This document shows, in pieces, positions 46,202 to 55,471 of a stretch of 64,000 nt of DNA. Origin of the DNA: Bacteroides fragilis NCTC 9343 (GTDB lineage: Bacteria; Bacteroidota; Bacteroidia; Bacteroidales; Bacteroidaceae); NCBI RefSeq assembly GCF_000025985.1, contig NC_003228.3, forward strand, positions 4,216,001 to 4,280,000, read 5' to 3'. The position numbers and the translations under genes are program-made. Positions within the stretch are counted from its first letter, which is position 1; every line of letters begins with the position of its first letter. The notes below the pieces were generated by a model. The model saw nothing but the letters and a program-made list of their open reading frames with translations. It made no database searches and had not been told where the DNA came from.

Positions 46202-48508
46202 ATGACAAAACCTTCTTACAAACAGTGGATAGCAGCCTGTACTCTCACGAGTACATTGCTATTGGGAGCTTGCGGTTCCGCTCCCGTTACCAGAGACGCA
46301 TCAATCGTACCGTTGCCTAACCAAATTCAACAATCCGGCAACGCTTTTGTACTAACCCCGAACACTACAATCGGTACCACCGACCCGGAATTACAGCCAG
46401 CCGCCCAATACCTGAAAGAAATTCTTTCGGCCGCCACGGGCTACGACCTTCAGGTTAAAGAGGGCAAGGGGACAATCACTCTTGCGAAAGCCAACATCGA
46501 AGGAAAAGAAGGTGCCTATACACTTTCGGCAAAATCAGACCGGATAGACATCACAGGCAACTCTTATGGAGGGGTGATAGCCGGTATCGAATCGCTTCGC
46601 CAGTTATTCCCACCGCAAATCGAATCCAAACAAATCGTAGACAGTGTGGCATGGGCCATTCCCACGGCAGAGATTCAAGACGCCCCCCGATTCGAGTGGC
46701 GCGGGATTATGCTCGATGTATCCCGTCACTTCTACACCAAAGAGGAGGTAAAAGAATTACTCGACCTGATGGCACTCTACAAAATGAATAAGTTCCACTG
46801 GCATCTGACAGACGATCAAGGTTGGCGCATCGAAATAAAAAAATATCCGTTACTGACGGAGAAAGGCGCATGGCGTACCTTTAATTCACACGACAGATCG
46901 TGTATGAAGTCCGCTAAATCAGAAGACAATCCGGATTTTCTGATTCCGGAAAACAAACTCCGCATCATCGAAGGCGACACATTATATGGCGGATACTATA
47001 CGCAGGAGGATATCAAAGAAGTGATTGAATATGCCAAAGTACGCGGGATAGATATCATTCCCGAAATTGACATGCCGGGACATATGTTGGCTGCTGTCAG
47101 CAACTATTCCGGAGTAGCCTGTACCGATAAAGTAGGCTGGGGAACCACTTTCTCCTCACCCGTCTGCCCCGGAAAAGAATCGGCAATGGAATTCTGTAAG
47201 AATGTATATAGTGAACTGATCGACCTGTTTCCCTACAAATATGTACACATCGGAGGAGATGAAGTTGAAAAAGCAAACTGGAAGAAATGTCCCGATTGCC
47301 AGAAACGTATGCGGGATAATCATCTGAAAACCGAAGAAGAGCTGCAATCCTGGTTTATCCACGATATGGAGAAATTTTTCAATGCAAAGGGGAAAGAGAT
47401 GATCGGCTGGGACGAAATCATCGAAGGCGGACTGAGCCCGACGGCTACCGTAATGTGGTGGAGAAGCTGGGCAAAAGATGCTCCCGCAAAGACAACTCAA
47501 CAGGGGAACTCCATCATTTTCACTCCAAACGGACAGTTCTATCTGGATTATCAGGAAGACAAAAACTCTGTACGCAATATTTATAACTTCAATCCGGCAA
47601 TCGAAGGATTGACTTCCGAACAACAGGCATTAGTCAAAGGCGTACAAGGAAACATCTGGTGTGAATGGATTCCTTCACGCGAACGCATGCAGTATATGGC
47701 TGTTCCACGCTTGCTGGCTATTGCCGAACTGGGTTGGAGCCAACCCTCACAAAAGAACTGGAATGACTTTGCACAACGCATGGCAAACCAATTCGAACGC
47801 CTCAACATCATGGGTATCAATTATCGCATCCCCGACTTGGAAGGCTTCCATCGCAACAATGCTTTTATCGGTGAAGGAACCGTAAAGGTAACCTGCCTCG
47901 ATCCCAATGCCGAAATTCATTATACGACGGACGGCAGCACTCCTACTCTGCAATCGCCTAAATACGAAGGGCCTATTCAAGTAAAAGAAACAACGGACTT
48001 TACGTTCCGCACCTTCCGTCCCAACGGAAAAGCCGGTGACATCTCCCGGACACGCTTCATCAAGAGCGAATATGCTCCGGCTACGACTGTCACTCCCTCT
48101 GCCAAAGGATTGCAGGCTGAATGGTATGAGTTTAAAGGCAACAAGTGTGCAGACATCACTAAAGCACCGCTGAACGGAACTTACCCGATAGAAAAAGTTA
48201 TGATTCCCGAAAAGGCAAAAGGAAATATAGGACTGGTTATCAAAGGGTTTATTAATGTGCCGAAAGACGATATCTATACCTTTGCCCTTTTGTCGGATGA
48301 CGGCAGTACGCTGGTAATAGACGGTGAACAGGTGATCGATAACGACGGACCGCACGGGCCGCGTGAAGTTATCGGCCAGAAAGCATTATCGAAAGGGTAT
48401 CATCCGATAGAAGTACGCTATTTTGACCAAAACGGTGGCCAACTGAAAATGACGGTAACCGGCACTGAAGGAAACGAAATTCCGACAAGTGACTTATATG
48501 CAAACTAA
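46202..48508 (+). CDS. Beta-N-acetylhexosaminidase, GH20, lipoprotein with C-terminal PA14 domain
   Basis: The 768-residue lipoprotein has lipobox LLGAC (Cys24). In order: GH20b domain (about 35-155), GH20 barrel (about 160-510) with the catalytic pair Asp353-Glu354 in HIGGDEVEKANW and WHLTDDQGWRIEIKKYP, a chitobiase C-terminal-like domain (about 560-625, IHYTTDGSTPT), and a PA14 domain (about 635-768, with LLSDDGSTLVIDGEQVIDNDG). It cleaves terminal beta-linked GlcNAc or GalNAc from host-type glycans at the cell surface or in the periplasm. PA14 probably binds carbohydrate. It is a single gene. Confidence 0.95.
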   Translation: MTKPSYKQWIAACTLTSTLLLGACGSAPVTRDASIVPLPNQIQQSGNAFVLTPNTTIGTTDPELQPAAQYLKEILSAATGYDLQVKEGKGTITLAKANIEGKEGAYTLSAKSDRIDITGNSYGGVIAGIESLRQLFPPQIESKQIVDSVAWAIPTAEIQDAPRFEWRGIMLDVSRHFYTKEEVKELLDLMALYKMNKFHWHLTDDQGWRIEIKKYPLLTEKGAWRTFNSHDRSCMKSAKSEDNPDFLIPENKLRIIEGDTLYGGYYTQEDIKEVIEYAKVRGIDIIPEIDMPGHMLAAVSNYSGVACTDKVGWGTTFSSPVCPGKESAMEFCKNVYSELIDLFPYKYVHIGGDEVEKANWKKCPDCQKRMRDNHLKTEEELQSWFIHDMEKFFNAKGKEMIGWDEIIEGGLSPTATVMWWRSWAKDAPAKTTQQGNSIIFTPNGQFYLDYQEDKNSVRNIYNFNPAIEGLTSEQQALVKGVQGNIWCEWIPSRERMQYMAVPRLLAIAELGWSQPSQKNWNDFAQRMANQFERLNIMGINYRIPDLEGFHRNNAFIGEGTVKVTCLDPNAEIHYTTDGSTPTLQSPKYEGPIQVKETTDFTFRTFRPNGKAGDISRTRFIKSEYAPATTVTPSAKGLQAEWYEFKGNKCADITKAPLNGTYPIEKVMIPEKAKGNIGLVIKGFINVPKDDIYTFALLSDDGSTLVIDGEQVIDNDGPHGPREVIGQKALSKGYHPIEVRYFDQNGGQLKMTVTGTEGNEIPTSDLYAN

Positions 48509-48532
48509 CATTATTGCTCAAAGGATAAATTG

Positions 48533-48556
48533 ACATGACACACAAGGGTGTGTCAT
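48533..48556. terminator. Hairpin after the GH20 gene
   Basis: A perfect 10-bp stem CATGACACAC / GTGTGTCATG has an AAGG tetraloop and lies 24 nt after the stop. No T-tract follows. Confidence 0.6.
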
Positions 48557-48559
48557 GAT

Positions 48560-48650
48560 CCACCACAGAGTAGCACCGAATTCGACAGATCGAACTTAAT
48601 CTATTATTGATAAATGATATTTATCTGTGTAAATCGGTGTACTCTGTGGT
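48560..48650. repeat. 90-bp palindromic element
   Basis: Outer arms 48560-48578 and 48633-48650 (CACCACAGAGTA... / ...ACTCTGTGGTG) match except for one extra base. An inner CAGAT / ATCTG pair adds to the stem. It looks like a small dispersed, possibly mobile, palindromic element, related in its ACAGAT core to 14373-14415. Confidence 0.65.
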
Positions 48651-48726
48651 GAATACGAGTTTAGGTACACCCTCCGATACACGGATTATAATTCAGTTCC
48701 GCTCCATAACACAAAAAATCGATATC

Positions 48727-48906
48727 ATGATAAAACTTAAACTAAGCATTCTTGTATGGGCGATCGGCCTATCGATGACCGCCTTTTCTCAAACAACTTC
48801 GTCCTTGCGGGCGAAAGTGTTAACCTTGAACGACTATCCGGATGCTCTCCGGTTGTGGGAGTTATATAACGATTCCGCTTCTGTAGAACAAAAAAATCCG
48901 TCATAG
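48727..48906 (+). CDS. Short secreted protein, probably a truncated gene remnant
   Basis: The 59-residue frame starts at ATG 48727 (MIKLKLSILVWAIGL). A clear signal peptide ending AFSQ is followed by about 37 residues (LRAKVLTLNDYPDALRLWELYND). A full signal peptide leading to almost no mature domain suggests the 5' end of a larger exported protein cut short. An earlier in-frame ATG at 48607 lies inside the palindromic element and is rejected. No family is recognised. Confidence 0.45.
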   Translation: MIKLKLSILVWAIGLSMTAFSQTTSSLRAKVLTLNDYPDALRLWELYNDSASVEQKNPS

Positions 48907-48921
48907 AAGGCAACCGGGAAT

Positions 48922-50312
<1,391 letters not shown>

Positions 50313-50398
50313 TGTTATATCGTTTAAATTTCAGGTGCAAAGTAACGTAAAAAACTCAAAACTTAACACTAAATAGTGAGTTTTCAACAAATTTCTGC

Positions 50399-50406
50399 TA
50401 CATTTG
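50399..50406 (+). promoter_or_regulatory. Promoter of the amidase-MlaD operon
   Basis: TACATTTG lies 13 bp before the amidase ATG, implying a very short leader. Confidence 0.55.
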
Positions 50407-50419
50407 CACATTATTTTAT

Positions 50420-51664
50420 ATGGAACTACGTAGACCACACATATTATATATATTGATTTGCCTTTGGCTACTCGTTTCTCCATCAAACGTCAGTAGCGTC
50501 TGGGCAAAAGATTTCGTTGTAGTTATTGACGCCGGACATGGCGGTCACGATCCCGGAGCCATCGGAAAGATATCCAAAGAAAAGAATATCAATCTGAAAG
50601 TAGCATTGAAATTGGGTAATCTGATCAAACAAAACTGCAATGATGTGAAGGTGGTCTATACCCGTAGCAAAGATGTATTTATACCACTTGACCGCCGTGC
50701 AGAGATTGCCAACAATGCAAAAGCCGACCTGTTTATTTCAATCCACACTAACGCTCTGGCCAATAACCGGACCGCAAAAGGTGCTTCTACATGGACATTA
50801 GGTCTAGCCAAATCAGACGCCAACCTAGAAGTGGCCAAACGGGAGAACTCTGTAATCTTATATGAAGATGATTACAAAACTCGTTACGCCGGATTTAATC
50901 CCAATTCCGCTGAATCGTATATTATCTTCGAATTTATGCAAGACAAATATATGGAGCAGAGTGTACACTTGGCTTCATTGGTTCAAAAACAATTCCGCCA
51001 TCACTGTAAACGGGTGGACCGGGGAGTACATCAGGCCGGATTCCTTGTATTGAAGGCTAGTGCCATGCCAAGCATTCTGGTTGAACTCGGTTTTATCTCT
51101 ACGCCTGAAGAAGAACGTTATCTTAATACAGAAGAAGGAAGTTCTACTTTGGCAAAAGGTATATATCGGGCATTTCTCTCTTATAAAAGAGAACACGAAA
51201 TCCGTTTGACAGGCAGCAGCCGCACTGCACTTCCCAATGATGATGAAGTAACCGATACTGAGGTTGCACAGATAGACAGCACAGAAAGCGAAAACAAAAA
51301 GCCCCAAAATACTCCACGCACCGACAAGCTTGTAACAGAAGCAAAAACTCAACGCCCAATTGTTGTAGAAAGCACAACAAACGACTCTGAAATTACGTTT
51401 AAGATACAAATACTGACCTCTTCACGTCCACTATCTAAAAATGATAAACGACTGAAGGGATTGAAAGATGTAGATTATTACAAGGAAAATGGACTATACA
51501 AATACACTTACGGGGCATCGTCCGATTATAATAAGGTATTACGGACACGCCGTAATACAGTCACTCCATTATTTAAGGATGCCTTCATCATTGCATTCCG
51601 CAACGGAGAAAAGATGAATATCAACGAGGCTATAGCCAATTTTAAGAAAAGAAGAAATAAATAA
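50420..51664 (+). CDS. N-acetylmuramoyl-L-alanine amidase (Amidase_3)
   Basis: The 414-residue protein has a signal peptide (1-30, ending VWAK). The zinc amidase domain (about 32-240) has VVIDAGHGGHDPGAIG (zinc His), a Glu in RREIAN-like context, SIHTNALANN (zinc His) and the catalytic Glu in PSILVELGFIST. A hydrophilic linker (about 250-320) and a C-terminal SPOR-like or unclassified beta segment (about 322-414) follow. It cleaves the amide between MurNAc and the stem peptide during cell separation. The MlaD-type gene follows 19 nt later. Confidence 0.92.
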   Translation: MELRRPHILYILICLWLLVSPSNVSSVWAKDFVVVIDAGHGGHDPGAIGKISKEKNINLKVALKLGNLIKQNCNDVKVVYTRSKDVFIPLDRRAEIANNAKADLFISIHTNALANNRTAKGASTWTLGLAKSDANLEVAKRENSVILYEDDYKTRYAGFNPNSAESYIIFEFMQDKYMEQSVHLASLVQKQFRHHCKRVDRGVHQAGFLVLKASAMPSILVELGFISTPEEERYLNTEEGSSTLAKGIYRAFLSYKREHEIRLTGSSRTALPNDDEVTDTEVAQIDSTESENKKPQNTPRTDKLVTEAKTQRPIVVESTTNDSEITFKIQILTSSRPLSKNDKRLKGLKDVDYYKENGLYKYTYGASSDYNKVLRTRRNTVTPLFKDAFIIAFRNGEKMNINEAIANFKKRRNK

Positions 51665-51683
51665 AAAGACTAAATAACAAAAC

Positions 51684-52577
51684 ATGAAACTCATTACAAA
51701 AGAAGTCAGGATAGGAATAGCAGGTGTTGCGGCCTTGTGCTTACTCGTCTTCGGGATCAATTATCTGAAAGGCATCAACATGTTTAAGCCTGCCAGCTAT
51801 TTTTATGTAAAATTCCATAATGTAAACGGTCTGGCACAATCGAGTCCGGTATTCGCTGATGGTGTCCGTGTAGGTATCGTCCGTGATATTGCTTACGATT
51901 ACAATCAACCGGAAAATGTAATAGTGGAAGTAGAAGTAGATACTGATTTACGCATACCGAAAGGAAGCTCAGCCGAACTGGTACCCGAACTGATGGGAGG
52001 AGTAAGAATGAATATTTTATTGGCCAACAATCCTCGCGAACGCTATACAGTAGGCGATACGATTCCGGGAACGCTAAACAACGGCATGATGGAGAAAGTT
52101 GCAGCAATGATGCCCGCTGTCGAAAAGATGTTGCCCAAATTAGACTCTATCCTTACTTCACTGAACACAATCATGGCAGATCAAAGCATTCCGGCAACTC
52201 TGCATTCTATTGAAAAGACAACAGCCAATCTCGAAGTTACCAGCCGTCAATTGAAAGTATTGATGAACAATGATATCCCACAATTAACAGGAAAGCTCAA
52301 TACTATCGGTGATAACTTTGTTGTAATCAGCGGCAATCTGAAAGAAATTGATTATGCTGCCACATTCAAAAAAATAGACACCACTCTTAGCAACGTAAAA
52401 ATGCTTACAGAAAAACTTAACAGCAAAGACAACACTGTCGGATTACTGTTAAACGATCCACAATTATACAATAACCTGAACCAAACAACCATTAATGCAG
52501 CAAATCTGCTTGAAGACCTGAAGGAACATCCGAAACGATATGTTCACTTCTCTTTGTTTGGTAAGAAAGATAAGTAG
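51684..52577 (+). CDS. MlaD/MCE family lipid-transport protein
   Basis: The 297-residue protein has one N-terminal membrane anchor (about 9-28) and an MCE domain (about 38-115, SPVFADGVRVGIVRDIAYD and the KGSSAELVPELMGG segment). A long helical C-terminal region (about 130-297) is likely a coiled tube. It is the periplasmic substrate-binding piece of a phospholipid-shuttling ABC system. MlaE- and MlaF-like partners are not in the window. It is co-transcribed with the amidase, a pairing that links envelope lipid traffic to division. Confidence 0.9.
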   Translation: MKLITKEVRIGIAGVAALCLLVFGINYLKGINMFKPASYFYVKFHNVNGLAQSSPVFADGVRVGIVRDIAYDYNQPENVIVEVEVDTDLRIPKGSSAELVPELMGGVRMNILLANNPRERYTVGDTIPGTLNNGMMEKVAAMMPAVEKMLPKLDSILTSLNTIMADQSIPATLHSIEKTTANLEVTSRQLKVLMNNDIPQLTGKLNTIGDNFVVISGNLKEIDYAATFKKIDTTLSNVKMLTEKLNSKDNTVGLLLNDPQLYNNLNQTTINAANLLEDLKEHPKRYVHFSLFGKKDK

Positions 52578-52925
52578 AGAATACGCCTTAAATAGAATTT
52601 ATCTAAATAAGCGTGTACCAAACGAGGATAGGATGAAATCCTTTAAAAGTCTATTCATAGACAGAAAGGATACGTGCACCAACTATCAGGTTAAAGAATA
52701 ACAGATGGGCCGTCACGTGATAAGCAATTAATTAACAAGTAGTTATAAAAAAGCAATAGCTTCCCATAAGAAGTATTTTATAGGGAAATGATAAGTCACT
52801 GAAAGTAAACACATTATTCTTTCAGTGAGAAATACAAGAAAAAGGAGATTTGTTTTTCTCGAATAAGATTCCCAATTTTGCAACCGTAGAAGTTTTGCTT
52901 AATTAATAAATGTATTACAGCCGCT
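52578..52925. other. Intergenic region upstream of dnaA
   Basis: These 348 bp hold two hairpins: TTCCCATAA / TTATAGGGAA near 52761-52787 with a one-base bulge, and the perfect 9-bp CACTGAAAG / CTTTCAGTG at 52797-52805 and 52819-52827. A weak promoter-like CAATTTTG lies near 52874. No TTATCCACA-like DnaA box cluster or AT-rich 13-mer set was found, so there is no support for oriC here. Confidence 0.6.
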
Positions 52926-54356
52926 ATGAGTGAATCGAGTCATGTCGGCCTATGGAACCGCTGTCTTGAAATTATTAGAGACAATGTTCCTGAGTCGACA
53001 TACAAAACATGGTTTGTTCCCATTGTTCCTTTAAAATATGAGGACAAAACGTTAATCGTACAAGTTCCCAGCCAGTTTTTCTATGAATTCCTGGAAGATA
53101 AATTTGTGGACTTGCTACGTAAGACGTTATATAAGGTTATAGGCGACGGCACGAAGTTGATGTACAATGTGCTGGTGGACAAAAGTTCAGGGGCAACCGT
53201 GAACCAGGAGTCTACTACCCGCTCTACGGCTATTCCCCAATCCGGACTTCCCCGTGTTGATGAAAGGAAAGCTCCGGGCTTGCTGCGTGCACCGGCCGTT
53301 CAGGATCTTGATCCCCATCTAAATCCGAACTATAACTTTGAGACCTTTATTGAAGGATACAGTAATAAGCTTTCAAGAAGTGTTGCCGAAGCTGTTGCCG
53401 AGAATCCGGCAAAAACAGTCTTCAATCCGCTGTTCCTCCATGGAGCATCGGGAGTAGGAAAGACCCATTTGGCCAATGCCATCGGTACCCGCATCAAAGA
53501 GTTGTATCCGGACAAAAGAGTGCTTTATGTTTCAGCACATTTATTTCAGGTACAATATACCGATTCCGTACGTAACAATACAACGAATGACTTCATCAAC
53601 TTCTACCAAACAATCGATGTATTAATTATTGATGATATTCAAGAATTTGCAGGTGTCACCAAAACACAAAACACTTTCTTCCATATCTTTAATCACCTAC
53701 ATCAGAATGGCAAACAGCTGATATTGACTTCCGACCGTGCTCCTGTATTATTGCAGGGTATGGAAGAGCGCTTACTGACCCGGTTTAAATGGGGAATGGT
53801 AGCCGAATTGGAGAAGCCTACCGTAGAACTGAGAAAAAATATATTAAGAAATAAAATTCATCGGGATGGATTACAATTCCCTTCGGAAGTAATCGACTAT
53901 ATTGCTGAGAATGTTAATGAAAGCGTGCGTGACCTGGAAGGTATTGTCATTTCCATCATGGCCCACTCTACCATTTACAATAAAGAAATCGATCTGGACC
54001 TGGCACAACGCATTGTTCGCAAAGTCGTTCGTTGTGAGACAAAAGCTGTCACTATCGATGATATCATCAACGTAGTTTGCAAGCACTTCGATTTGGAGTC
54101 ATCTGCTATCCATACCAAATCAAGAAAAAGGGAAGTCGTACAGGCACGCCAAGTAGCCATGTATTTAGCTAAAACACATACAGACTTCTCTACTTCCAAA
54201 ATTGGAAAATTCATAGGCAATAAAGATCATGCCACCGTTTTGCATGCATGCAAAACAGTAAAAGGGCAATGTGAGGTTGACAAAGGATTCCGATCGGATC
54301 TGGAAAACATAGAAACTTTACTCAAGAAAAGAAACGTGAGTAACGGTGAACGGTAG
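52926..54356 (+). CDS. dnaA: Chromosomal replication initiator protein DnaA
   Basis: The 476-residue AAA+ protein has domain I at 1-85, a variable linker, domain III with Walker [10 protein letters not shown] (173-181), Walker [10 protein letters not shown] and sensor LTSDRAP, and domain IV with the DnaA-box reading motif [13 protein letters not shown]. It binds oriC and opens it. The last residues (VSNGER) and the stop codon are encoded by the left arm of a palindromic repeat. The gene stands apart from dnaN and gyrB. Confidence 0.98.
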
Positions 54357-54442
54357 ACGATGAACGATGGACATACTGCAAAATAATGTAAGATGTTCAT
54401 CGTCCATCGCTCGCCCCATTTATCGCTCACTGTTCATCGTTA
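54340..54442. repeat. Palindromic element overlapping the dnaA 3' end
   Basis: Inner arms 54358-54374 and 54393-54409 match at 15 of 17 positions. Outer arms TAACGGTGAACGGT (54340-54353) and ACTGTTCATCGTTA (54429-54442) also pair imperfectly. The left arm forms the dnaA C-terminal codons and stop. It looks like a dispersed repeat and may serve as terminator for dnaA and the convergent nitroreductase. Confidence 0.65.
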
Positions 54443-54443
54443 T

Positions 54444-55187
54444 TTAATCCATAAAGCCCTGCCGGCGAAGTACCTTCAACAGATTCTCAGACATAAATTC
54501 ATTATCCTTCTTTGTATAGCGGACATCCGTGAATACTTGGGGCAGAGTCTCTTTCTGATTCTCTTCTATAAATAACTTGTTCTCAGGCAAAGATTCCTTA
54601 TAAGCATATAACCGGTTTATATCTTCGGCGGTATAATCGTGATAGCTCTCTTCATGTATAATGCCCTCTATCGGCAGACGGTCTACCTGTTTCGGAGATT
54701 CCGCCGGATATCCCACAGTCACTGTAGTAATGGGAAACACCAACTCGGGCAAGTGCAAAGCATCGATGATCATTTGAGGATTATAGGTAGTAGTACCCAA
54801 ATAGCAAATACCCAATCCGGCTTCCTCGGCAAGCGTACAGAAAGTCTGTGCAACCAATAAAGTATCCATAGCGGCATTCAAAAAGGACATTAAATTACCA
54901 TATCCCGGCACCGCATTCCTTTCCTGACAATATTTGCAAAAACGACGAAAATCCGCGCAAAATGTCAATACAACCGGAGCCTCCTTTACCATCGGCTGAT
55001 TAAAATGAGCCGGAGAAAGTATTTCTTTTTTCTCGGCATCACGGGTGACAACCACACTATAAAGCTGCATTCCACCCATCGTAGAAGCGCGAAATGAAGT
55101 TTCAAGCAAATCATTTAACAAATCCGGCGTAATATCTTTTTGCTGGTATTTGCGGATTGTCCTTCTGTTCTTAACTGTATCCATCAT
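54444..55187 (-). CDS. Nitroreductase family NAD(P)H-dependent oxidoreductase
   Basis: The ATG at 55187 (or the next ATG at 55184) is used because the promoter lies at 55200-55207, giving 247 residues. FMN-binding parts are VKNRRTIRKYQQKDI at the N-terminus, FRASTMGGMQLYSVVV and GLGICYLGTTTYNPQMI. A C-terminal extension (about 185-247) resembles the NfsA/Frp-like group. It reduces nitroaromatics, quinones or flavins; the physiological substrate is unknown. Such enzymes can activate metronidazole in Bacteroides, a family-level remark. Confidence 0.88.
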   Translation of the reverse strand: MMDTVKNRRTIRKYQQKDITPDLLNDLLETSFRASTMGGMQLYSVVVTRDAEKKEILSPAHFNQPMVKEAPVVLTFCADFRRFCKYCQERNAVPGYGNLMSFLNAAMDTLLVAQTFCTLAEEAGLGICYLGTTTYNPQMIIDALHLPELVFPITTVTVGYPAESPKQVDRLPIEGIIHEESYHDYTAEDINRLYAYKESLPENKLFIEENQKETLPQVFTDVRYTKKDNEFMSENLLKVLRRQGFMD

Positions 55188-55199
55188 ATCTTTTTTCTG

Positions 55200-55207
55200 C
55201 AAAGATA
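55200..55207 (-). promoter_or_regulatory. Promoter of the nitroreductase gene
   Basis: CAAAGATA (TATCTTTG on the minus strand) lies 13 bp before the start codon. Confidence 0.55.
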
Positions 55208-55365
55208 TAAAAAGAATAATCATTCTATCTCATTTATAAAATAGAATAATTTTCTTTTTGGAAAACTTCAAGCGTCGAACAAAAGCATCATTCATTTGTT
55301 TATCAATTGCTTATCGTTTATAAACGGATAACTTAGTACCGGTTAATAAATTATCTCGTTTTTAT

Positions 55366-55396
55366 TTTGATATACCAAAAAACATTCATAGCTTTG
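55366..55396 (+). promoter_or_regulatory. Promoter of nrdJ
   Basis: TTTG at 55366-55369, a 19-bp spacer and TAGCTTTG at 55389-55396 form a near-perfect Bacteroides promoter. The predicted start site lies after the upstream in-frame codons, supporting GTG 55472 as initiator. Confidence 0.7.
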
Positions 55397-55471
55397 CAGG
55401 CACGTTTGTTAATGATAAGTAAGCTTCTACATATTTACTTATTAATAAAGAAATCTAAGACACATTGCATC

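Noticed and set aside
48607..48726. Upstream start for the short secreted protein
   Set aside because: It would begin inside the palindromic element and put 40 unrelated residues before a clear signal peptide.
52578..52925. Possible oriC upstream of dnaA
   Set aside because: No cluster of TTATCCACA-like boxes was found. Single exact boxes exist at 58007-58015 and 61922-61930, but both lie in coding sequence far away and look coincidental.
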